Part shown: in pieces, positions 42,087 through 49,739 of the stretch
How the letters are laid out: each line of letters begins with the position of its first letter
Numbering within the stretch: the stretch's first letter is position 1
Source: Gammaproteobacteria bacterium
Lineage (GTDB): Bacteria > Pseudomonadota > Gammaproteobacteria > JAJPIJ01
NCBI GenBank assembly: GCA_022071965.1
Contig: JAJVIQ010000021.1
Coordinates: 243,728-307,727 of the forward strand
DNA length: 64,000 nt
Direction of reading: 5' to 3'
Made by a program: the position numbers and the translations under genes
Notes under the pieces: model-generated
What the model saw: the letters and a program-made list of their open reading frames with translations, nothing else
Databases searched by the model: none
What the model was told of the DNA's origin: nothing

Positions 42087-45000
42087 ATGAGTTATCTGCT
42101 TGACCGGCTGCAGTTCTTCAGGCGCAGCGCGGAGACGTTCTCCAGCGGCCACGGTACCACCCGGACCGAAAATCGCGACTGGGAGAACAGCTACCGGGCC
42201 CGCTGGCAGTACGACAAGATCGTGCGCTCCACCCATGGCGTGAACTGCACCGGCTCGTGCAGCTGGAAGATCTACGTCAAGAACGGTCTGGTGACGTGGG
42301 AAACCCAGCAGACCGACTACCCGCGTACGCGCCCGGACCTGCCCAACCACGAGCCCCGCGGCTGTCCGCGCGGCGCCAGCTATTCCTGGTACCTGTACAG
42401 CGCCAACCGGCTGAAGTACCCGCTGGTGCGCGGTGCGCTGCTGCGGATGTGGCGTCAGGCGCGCAAGACCATGAACCCGGTGGAGGCGTGGGCCAGCATC
42501 GTCGAGGATCCGGCCAAGGCCGGAGAATACAAGTCGCGGCGCGGTATGGGCGGCTTCGCCCGGGTTCACTGGGACGAGGCCAATGAACTCATCGCCGCCG
42601 CCAATCTGTATACCGTCAAGCGGTACGGGCCCGATCGTGTGATCGGCTTCTCCCCGATCCCGGCGATGTCGATGGTCTCCTACGCCTCCGGCGCCCGCTA
42701 CCTGTCGCTGCTCGGCGGCGCCTGCCTTTCATTCTATGACTGGTATTGCGACCTGCCGCCGTCCTCGCCGCAGGTCTGGGGCGAGCAGACCGACGTGCCG
42801 GAATCGGCCGACTGGTACAACAGCCGCTACATCATCGCCTGGGGTTCCAATGTGCCGCAGACGCGCACGCCTGACGCGCACTTCTTCACCGAGGCGCGCT
42901 ATAACGGCACCAAGACGGTGGCGATCACCCCCGACTATTCCGAGGTCGCCAAGCTCACCGACCACTGGCTGCATCCCAAGCAGGGCACGGACGCCGCGCT
43001 GGCGTTCGCGATGGGCCACGTGATCCTGAAGGAATTCCACGTCGACAAACCCTCGCAGTACTTCACCGACTACTGCCGGCAGTATTCCGACATGCCATTG
43101 CTGGTGCGCCTGGAAAGGCGCGCGGACGGGCGTCTGGTGCCGGAGCGCTTCCTGCGTGCCTCCGACCTGGGCGGGCTGGGCGAAACCAACAATCCAGAGT
43201 GGAAGACGCTGGCCTACGACGAGAACACCGGCGCGATCACCGTACCCAATGGCTCGGTCGGCTTCCGCTGGGGCGAGAAGGGCAAGTGGAACATCGAGGA
43301 GAAGGACAGCGCCGGCCGCGGGACGCGCCTGTGCCTGAGCCTGAGGGACGCCAACGACGGCATCGAGGCGGTCAGCTTCCCGTATTTCGGCGGCATCGAG
43401 CACGAGAAGTGGACCGCGTCGAAGTTCGAAGCGGTGCTGGAGCGCAGTGTCCCGGTGCGCCGCCTGGCCCTCGCCGACGGCAGGGAGTGGGCCGTGGCCA
43501 CCGTCTACGACCTGATGCTGGCGCACTACGGCGTGGATCGCGGCTTCGGCGGCGGCAACGTGGCGAAGAGCTTCGACGACAACGTGCCCGGCACGCCGGC
43601 CTGGCAGGAGACGATCACCGGCGTACCGCGCGCAGACGTGATCGAGATCGCGCGCGAGTTCGCACGCACCGCGGACAAGACCCGTGGCCGCAGCATGATC
43701 ATCGTCGGCGCGGCGATGAATCACTGGTTCCACAACGACATGAACTACCGCGGCCTGATCAACATGCTGATGATGTGCGGCTGCGTCGGCCAGACCGGCG
43801 GCGGCTGGGCGCACTACGTGGGGCAGGAGAAACTGCGCCCGCAGACCGGCTGGCTGCCGCTGGCGTTCGCGCTGGATTGGAGCCGCCCGCCGCGCCACAT
43901 GAACGGCACGTCATTCTTCTATTTCAACTCCGACCAGTGGCGCTACGAGAAACTGGACATCAAGGAGATCCTCTCGCCGTTGGCCGACGCCTCCAGGTAC
44001 GGCGGCAGCCTCGTGGACTTCAACCTGCGCGCGGTGCGCATGGGTTGGCTGCCGAGCGCGCCACAACTCAATCGCAACCCGTTCGAGGTGGTGCGGGACG
44101 CCGAGCGGGCGGGCATCGCACCGGCCGAGTACGCCGTGGCGCAGTTGAAGCAGGGCACCCTGGACTTCGCCTTCGCCGATCCGGATTCACCGCAGAACTT
44201 CCCGCGCAACATGTTCATCTGGCGCTCCAACCTGCTCGGCTCCTCGGGCAAGGGCCACGAGTACATGCTGCGGCACCTGCTGGGCACCCGCCACGGCCTG
44301 CAGGGCAAGGACCTGGGTGAGCGCGGCGCGGCCAAGCCCGAGGAAGTCAAATGGCGCGACGAGGCGCCGGAGGGCAAGCTCGACCTGCTGGTCACGCTCG
44401 ACTTCCGCATGTGCACCACCGCGCTGTACAGCGACGTCGTGCTGCCCACCGCGACCTGGTACGAGAAGAACGACCTCAACACCTCGGACATGCACCCGTT
44501 CATCCATCCGTTGTCCAAGGCGGTGGATCCGGCATGGGAGGCGCGCAGCGACTGGGACATCTTCAAGGGCATCGCCAAGGCGGTCAGCGACGTGGCCCCC
44601 GGCGTGCTGGGGGTGGAGAAGGATCTCGTGCTGGTGCCGACCCTGCACGACACACCCAACGAACTGGCGATGCCGTTGGGCGTGCGCGACTGGAAGAAGG
44701 GCGAGTGCGAGGCAGTGCCGGGCAAGACCATGCCGTCGATGGCGGTGGTCGAGCGCGACTATCCGAACCTGTACAAGAAGTACACCTCGCTGGGCCCGTT
44801 GATGGACAAGCTCGGCAACGGTGGCAAGGGCATGCAGTGGGACACCCGCGACGAGGTCGACTTCCTCCGCCAGCTCAACCATCCGGTGACCGAGGAAGGC
44901 ATCAGCCAGGGGCGGCCGCGGATCGACAGCGCGATCGACGCCTGTGAGGTGGTGCTGCACCTGGCGCCGGAGACCAACGGTCACGTGGCGGTCAAGGCGT

Positions 45001-45836
45001 GGGAGTCGCTGGGCGAGTTCACCGGCCGCGATCACACCCACCTTGCGGTAGGCAAGGAGCACGAGGCGATCCGCTTCCGCGACATCCTGGCGCAGCCACG
45101 CAAGATCATCTCCTCGCCGATCTGGTCGGGGCTGGAGGACGAGCACGTCAGCTACAACGCCAGCTACACCAACGTCCACGAACTGATCCCGTGGCGCACG
45201 CTCACCGGCCGACAGCAGTTCTACCAGGACCACGAGTGGATGGTGGCCTTCGGTGAGGGCTTCATGGGCTACCGGCCGCCGGTGGACACCAAGACCATCG
45301 CGCCGATCCTGGGCAAGAAACCCAATGGCCACAAGGAGATCGTGCTCAACTGGATTACCCCGCACCAGAAATGGGGCATCCACAGCACCTACAGCGACAA
45401 CCTGATCATGCAGACACTGTCGCGCGGCGGGCCGATCGTCTGGATCAGCGAGGACGACGCGCGCGAGGCCGGGATCGAGGACAACGACTGGATCGAGCTG
45501 TTCAACGTCAACGGCGCGATCGCGGCGCGCGCGGTGGTGAGCCAGCGCATTATGCGCGGCATTGCGATGATGTACCACGCGCAGGAGCGCATCATCAACA
45601 CGCCGGGATCGGAGATCACGGGCACCCGCGGCGGTATCCACAACTCGGTGACACGCGTGGTGGTCAAGCCCACCCACATGATCGGCGGTTACGCGCAGTT
45701 CGCCTACGGCTTCAATTACTACGGGACCGTCGGCACCAACCGCGATGAGCTGGTGGTGGTGCGCAAGATGGACAGGATTGACTGGCTGGATGGCGAGCCG
45801 GCCACGACGGCCAACGCCAAGGGGGTGGTGCGATGA
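42087..45836 (+). CDS. narG: Respiratory nitrate reductase alpha subunit NarG
   Basis: The 1249-residue catalytic subunit reduces nitrate to nitrite on a bis-MGD molybdenum centre at the cytoplasmic face. It is taken from ATG 42087. The N-terminus SYLLDRLQFFRRSAETFSSG is the vestigial twin-arginine-like region of NarG. FS0 cluster ligands are His50, Cys54, Cys58 (STHGVNCTGSCSW) and Cys93 (RGCPRGASYS). The Mo-ligand region YNSRYIIAWGSNVPQTRTPD, and MMYHAQERIINTPGSEITGT near the C-terminus, are conserved. narH overlaps by 4 nt, so the operon is narGHJI. Confidence 0.97.
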   Translation: MSYLLDRLQFFRRSAETFSSGHGTTRTENRDWENSYRARWQYDKIVRSTHGVNCTGSCSWKIYVKNGLVTWETQQTDYPRTRPDLPNHEPRGCPRGASYSWYLYSANRLKYPLVRGALLRMWRQARKTMNPVEAWASIVEDPAKAGEYKSRRGMGGFARVHWDEANELIAAANLYTVKRYGPDRVIGFSPIPAMSMVSYASGARYLSLLGGACLSFYDWYCDLPPSSPQVWGEQTDVPESADWYNSRYIIAWGSNVPQTRTPDAHFFTEARYNGTKTVAITPDYSEVAKLTDHWLHPKQGTDAALAFAMGHVILKEFHVDKPSQYFTDYCRQYSDMPLLVRLERRADGRLVPERFLRASDLGGLGETNNPEWKTLAYDENTGAITVPNGSVGFRWGEKGKWNIEEKDSAGRGTRLCLSLRDANDGIEAVSFPYFGGIEHEKWTASKFEAVLERSVPVRRLALADGREWAVATVYDLMLAHYGVDRGFGGGNVAKSFDDNVPGTPAWQETITGVPRADVIEIAREFARTADKTRGRSMIIVGAAMNHWFHNDMNYRGLINMLMMCGCVGQTGGGWAHYVGQEKLRPQTGWLPLAFALDWSRPPRHMNGTSFFYFNSDQWRYEKLDIKEILSPLADASRYGGSLVDFNLRAVRMGWLPSAPQLNRNPFEVVRDAERAGIAPAEYAVAQLKQGTLDFAFADPDSPQNFPRNMFIWRSNLLGSSGKGHEYMLRHLLGTRHGLQGKDLGERGAAKPEEVKWRDEAPEGKLDLLVTLDFRMCTTALYSDVVLPTATWYEKNDLNTSDMHPFIHPLSKAVDPAWEARSDWDIFKGIAKAVSDVAPGVLGVEKDLVLVPTLHDTPNELAMPLGVRDWKKGECEAVPGKTMPSMAVVERDYPNLYKKYTSLGPLMDKLGNGGKGMQWDTRDEVDFLRQLNHPVTEEGISQGRPRIDSAIDACEVVLHLAPETNGHVAVKAWESLGEFTGRDHTHLAVGKEHEAIRFRDILAQPRKIISSPIWSGLEDEHVSYNASYTNVHELIPWRTLTGRQQFYQDHEWMVAFGEGFMGYRPPVDTKTIAPILGKKPNGHKEIVLNWITPHQKWGIHSTYSDNLIMQTLSRGGPIVWISEDDAREAGIEDNDWIELFNVNGAIAARAVVSQRIMRGIAMMYHAQERIINTPGSEITGTRGGIHNSVTRVVVKPTHMIGGYAQFAYGFNYYGTVGTNRDELVVVRKMDRIDWLDGEPATTANAKGVVR

Positions 45837-47377
45837 AAGTTCGTGCGCAGATTGCGATGGTGCTGAACCTGGACAAGTGCATCGGCTGCCATACCTGCTC
45901 GATCACCTGCAAAAACGTGTGGACCAGCCGCGAGGGGGTGGAGTACGCCTGGTTCAACAACGTCGAGACCAAGCCCGGATTGGGCTACCCCAGGGAATGG
46001 GAGAACCAGGACAGGTGGAACGGGGGCTGGGTGCGTACCCCCGCCGGCAAGCTGGTGCCGAGGGCCGGCGGTCGCTGGCGCATGCTGGCGAAGATCTTCG
46101 CGAATCCCGACCTGCCGCAGATCGACGACTACTACGAGCCGTTCGACTTCGATTACCAGCACCTGCACGAGGCCCCGGACGGCCAGCACCAGCCGACCGC
46201 GCGGCCGCGCTCGCTGATCAGCGGCGAGCGCATGCAGAAGATCCACTGGGGACCGAACTGGGAGGAGATCCTCGGCACCGAATTCGCCAAGCGCAGCAAG
46301 GACCGCAACTTCGACAACGTGCAGAAGGAGATCTACAGCGCGTTCGAGAAGACGTTCATGATGTACCTGCCGCGGCTGTGCGAGCACTGCCTCAATCCGG
46401 CCTGCGTCTCGGCGTGCCCCTCCGGCGCGATCTACAAGCGCGAAGAGGACGGCATCGTCCTGATCGACCAGGACAAGTGCCGCGGCTGGCGCATGTGCGT
46501 GTCCGCCTGCCCGTACAAGAAGATCTACTACAACTGGAAGAGCGGAAAATCGGAGAAGTGCATCTTCTGCTACCCTCGCATCGAGATGGGCGAGCCGACG
46601 GTGTGTTCGGAAACCTGCGTGGGCCGTATCCGCTACCTCGGGGTGATGCTGTACGACGCCGACCGTATCGAGGTCGCCGCATCGGCGCCGGCCGAGAAGG
46701 ATCTGTATCAGGCGCACCTGGACATCTTTCTCGATCCGTTCGACCCGGGGATCATCGAGGCTGCGCGCAGGGAAGGCATCCCCGACGGCTGGCTGGACGC
46801 GGCCAGGGCCTCCCCGGTGTACAAGCTGGCGATAGACTGGAAGCTGGCGCTGCCGCTGCACCCGGAATACCGCACGCTGCCGATGGTCTGGTACGTGCCG
46901 CCGCTGTCACCGATCCAGTCCGCCGCCGAACGTGGTCGCGTGGGCATGAACGGCGACTTGCCGGATGTTGCCTCGCTGCGCATCCCGGTGCGTTACCTTG
47001 CCAACCTGCTGACGGCAGGTGACGAGGCTCCGGTGGTGCGTGCGCTGGAGCGGATGATGGCGATGCGCGCCTGGCGCCGCGCCATGAACGTGGACGGCGT
47101 GGAAGACCTCGCCGTGTTGAAACAGGCGGGTCTGACCGTGGCCCAGGCCGAGGACATGTACCGCTACCTGGCGATCGCCAACTATGAGGATCGGTTCGTC
47201 ATTCCCACCGCGCATCGCGAATACGCCAACGACGCCTTCGGCGAGCGCGGCGGCTGCGGTTTCACCTTCGGCAACGGCTGCAGCGGCAACGACCCGGCGG
47301 ATCTGTTCAGCCAGCGCAAGACCACCACCTATGCCGTGCATCCCAACCGGCAGGAGAAGTTCGAGGTGGTTGAATGA
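45833..47377 (+). CDS. narH: Respiratory nitrate reductase beta subunit NarH
   Basis: The 514-residue iron-sulfur subunit carries electrons from NarI heme to NarG. Four cysteine groups are visible: CIGCHTCSITCKNVW, LCEHCLNPACVSACPSGAIY, CRGWRMCVSACPYKK (Trp replaces one Cys, giving the 3Fe-4S cluster), and KCIFCYPRIEMGEPTVCSETC. The start overlaps narG by ATGA and the end overlaps narJ by ATGA. Confidence 0.97.
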   Translation: MKVRAQIAMVLNLDKCIGCHTCSITCKNVWTSREGVEYAWFNNVETKPGLGYPREWENQDRWNGGWVRTPAGKLVPRAGGRWRMLAKIFANPDLPQIDDYYEPFDFDYQHLHEAPDGQHQPTARPRSLISGERMQKIHWGPNWEEILGTEFAKRSKDRNFDNVQKEIYSAFEKTFMMYLPRLCEHCLNPACVSACPSGAIYKREEDGIVLIDQDKCRGWRMCVSACPYKKIYYNWKSGKSEKCIFCYPRIEMGEPTVCSETCVGRIRYLGVMLYDADRIEVAASAPAEKDLYQAHLDIFLDPFDPGIIEAARREGIPDGWLDAARASPVYKLAIDWKLALPLHPEYRTLPMVWYVPPLSPIQSAAERGRVGMNGDLPDVASLRIPVRYLANLLTAGDEAPVVRALERMMAMRAWRRAMNVDGVEDLAVLKQAGLTVAQAEDMYRYLAIANYEDRFVIPTAHREYANDAFGERGGCGFTFGNGCSGNDPADLFSQRKTTTYAVHPNRQEKFEVVE

Positions 47378-48057
47378 GCCTGCTCAAACTGGTCGGCGTC
47401 CTGCTGGACTACCCGCAGGACGAACTCTGGCGGCACGGCGGGGAATTGCTGTCCGCCGCGGAGGATCCCGATCTGCCGGCGCCGCGCCGTGCGGAACTGG
47501 CGTGCTTCGTGCGCGACCTGCTGGCGGCCGATCCGCTCGATGCGCAGAACCGCTGGCTGTCCACCTTCGACCGCGGCCGCTCGATGAGCCTGCTGCTGTT
47601 CGAGCACATACACGGCGAATCGCGTGATCGCGGCCAGGCCATGGTCGATCTGATCGAGGCATACCGCAAAAACGGCTTCGAGCTGGCTGCAAGGGAATTG
47701 CCGGACTACCTGCCGCTGCTGCTCGAATACCTCGGGCACCGCCCGCAGGAGGAGGCGCGCGACTGGCTGCGCCACGTCAGCCATATCGTCGGCCTGCTGG
47801 CGGCGCGCGCCGCCGAGCGCGCCAGCCCGTATGCGGTGTTGTTCGAAATTCTGTTCGAGTATGCCGATGGCCGATCCGATCTCGGCCCGCTGCGACGCCG
47901 CGCCAGCGAGGAACCCCGTGACGATACCCCCGAGGTGATGGACAGGGTATGGGAGGAAGAGGCCGTGCGCTTCGGCACCGAGGCGCCGAATGACAACCGC
48001 CATCCGCCCGCCTGCCCGTCCGCACGCCCCGCCGCCATCCGAAAGGTGCTGCCATGA
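47374..48057 (+). CDS. narJ: Nitrate reductase molybdenum cofactor assembly chaperone NarJ
   Basis: The 227-residue protein has the NarJ/DmsD-type helical fold: LLKLVGVLLDYPQDELWRHG, RWLSTFDRGRSMSLLLFEHI and HGESRDRGQAMVDLIEAYR, then ARELPDYLPLLLEYLGHRPQ. NarJ binds the NarG N-terminus and holds apo-NarGH until the cofactor is inserted. The C-terminus is Pro/Arg-rich. It is translationally coupled on both sides. Confidence 0.95.
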   Translation: MSLLKLVGVLLDYPQDELWRHGGELLSAAEDPDLPAPRRAELACFVRDLLAADPLDAQNRWLSTFDRGRSMSLLLFEHIHGESRDRGQAMVDLIEAYRKNGFELAARELPDYLPLLLEYLGHRPQEEARDWLRHVSHIVGLLAARAAERASPYAVLFEILFEYADGRSDLGPLRRRASEEPRDDTPEVMDRVWEEEAVRFGTEAPNDNRHPPACPSARPAAIRKVLP

Positions 48058-48758
48058 ACCCACTCAACGAGTTCGCCTTCCAGATATACCCGTACATCGC
48101 GCTGGCGGTGTGTTTCATCGGCAGCTGGGTGCGTTTCGACAAGTCGATGTACACCTGGCGCACCGGCTCCAGCCAGCTGTTGTCCGATCGCGGCATGCGT
48201 ATCGGAAGCAACTTCTTCCACGTGGGCATCCTGGCCATTCTCGGCGGTCACCTGGTCGGCCTGCTCACGCCGCATTCGGTGTACGAGCTCGTCATCAGCA
48301 CGCCGCAGAAGCAGCTGCTGGCGATGGTCGTCGGTGGCGTGTTCGGCATCGTGTGCCTGGTCGGCATCGTCATCCTGACCGTGCGCCGCCTGTTCAACCC
48401 GCGCGTGCGTGCCACCGGCACCATCGGCGACACGGTAATCCTGCTGCTGCTGCTCGCGCAGCTGCTGCTGGGGCTGGTGAGCATCTTCTATTCGGCCCAG
48501 CACATGGACGGCGGCGTGATGATCCTGCTCGGCGAATGGGCGCAGCACATCGTCACCTTCCGCCCGGGCGCGGCGGATTTCATGGCCGACGTGGCCTGGG
48601 TCTACAAGGCGCACGTGTTCCTGGGCATGACCCTGTTCCTGGTCGCGCCGTTCACGCGCCTGGTGCACGTGTGGAGCATCCCGGTCAGCTATCTGTGGCG
48701 GCCCTACCAGGTGGTGCGTCGCCGCCAGCCGGCGCTGCGATACGGCTCGAGGGCCTGA
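48054..48758 (+). CDS. narI: Respiratory nitrate reductase gamma subunit NarI
   Basis: The 234-residue di-heme cytochrome b subunit has five membrane helices and oxidises quinol at the membrane. His ligands are in NFFHVGILAILGGHLVGLL (helix 2) and near AHVFLGMTLFLVAPFTRLVHVWSIPVSYL (helix 5), the conserved end of the family. RIGSNFFHVG and SMYTWRTGSSQ are typical NarI segments. It is the last core gene of narGHJI; a PPIase gene starts 4 bp later. Confidence 0.96.
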   Translation: MNPLNEFAFQIYPYIALAVCFIGSWVRFDKSMYTWRTGSSQLLSDRGMRIGSNFFHVGILAILGGHLVGLLTPHSVYELVISTPQKQLLAMVVGGVFGIVCLVGIVILTVRRLFNPRVRATGTIGDTVILLLLLAQLLLGLVSIFYSAQHMDGGVMILLGEWAQHIVTFRPGAADFMADVAWVYKAHVFLGMTLFLVAPFTRLVHVWSIPVSYLWRPYQVVRRRQPALRYGSRA

Positions 48759-48761
48759 GCC

Positions 48762-49676
48762 GTGGGGGACGCCAGGGCCCGGCTGCACGCCATCCCCATC
48801 ACCGTCATCAATCCGCGGCACCCGGCAGCGGAGCAGGCGCGCACCGATCACCACGACCACGGTCACGCGGACGAAGGACCGCGGTCGCTCGGCCAGCCGG
48901 CGCCGTGCCTGCTGTTCGTCGGCGACACCGCGATCAGCGAGGCCGACATCGCGCGCGAGATGCAGTTTCACCGCGCCATGCGCCCCGAGCAGTCGCGGGC
49001 CGAGGCGGCACGGGCGCTGGTGGTGCGCGAACTGCTGCGGTGCGAGGCGGAACGCCTGGGGCTGGAGACGCAGGCGCAGCCGCTGGGAGGCGAGACCGCA
49101 GAAGAGGCGCGGATCCGGGTGTTGCTCGAGCGCGAGGTCGAAAACCGCGCCCCGTCCGAAGACGACTGCCGTCGTTACTTCGATCAGAATCCTGCACGCT
49201 TCCGCGCGCCGGACCGCATGCGCGTGCGCCACATCCTGCTGGGCGCGCCAGCCGACGATGTCACCGGCCGCTTCAATGCGCGCAACAAGGCCGAGCAGCT
49301 GATCGCCGAGCTCGAGGCCAATCCGGTGCTTTTCGCCGAATTCGCCATGCGCCATTCCGACTGCCCGTCCAAGGATCAGGGCGGCGAACTCGGCTGGCTG
49401 CAGCGCGGCCAGACCACACCGGAATTCGATCGCCAGATCTTCCGCCTGCAGGAGGGCCTGGCCGCGTTCCCGGTGGAATCGCGCTGGGGGTACCACGTGG
49501 TGAGCGTTGATGCGGTGGCGCCCGGTGAGCCGCAGTCATTCGAGCAGGTTCGCCAGCGCATCTCCGACTATCTCGAGCTTCAGGTGCGGCACCGTGAGTT
49601 GCAGCTTTATCTGCTCGGACTCAGGGAACGCTACGAAGTGCGTGGACTGGACGTTATCGAAGCAGAAGCGAGCTGA
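48762..49676 (+). CDS. Parvulin-type peptidyl-prolyl isomerase associated with nar
   Basis: The 304-residue protein starts at GTG 48762, 4 nt after narI. The N-terminal 40 residues include a His/Asp cluster (EQARTDHHDHGHADEG) and no signal peptide, so it is cytoplasmic. A SurA/PpiC-like helical arm (SEADIAREMQFHRAMRPEQS) precedes a PpiC domain: RVRHILLGAP, FAEFAMRHSDCPSKDQGGEL, GWLQRGQTTPEFDRQIFRL and SRWGYHVVSVD. Similar PPIases accompany nar operons in other proteobacteria and may aid folding of the large subunit. The His-rich stretch could bind metal. Confidence 0.85.
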   Translation: MGDARARLHAIPITVINPRHPAAEQARTDHHDHGHADEGPRSLGQPAPCLLFVGDTAISEADIAREMQFHRAMRPEQSRAEAARALVVRELLRCEAERLGLETQAQPLGGETAEEARIRVLLEREVENRAPSEDDCRRYFDQNPARFRAPDRMRVRHILLGAPADDVTGRFNARNKAEQLIAELEANPVLFAEFAMRHSDCPSKDQGGELGWLQRGQTTPEFDRQIFRLQEGLAAFPVESRWGYHVVSVDAVAPGEPQSFEQVRQRISDYLELQVRHRELQLYLLGLRERYEVRGLDVIEAEAS

Positions 49677-49739
49677 TTCCGATTTGGCGGCACCCCGTCG
49701 CCGCGCAGATTTCCAATCTCCAACAGCCGAGGCATTCTC

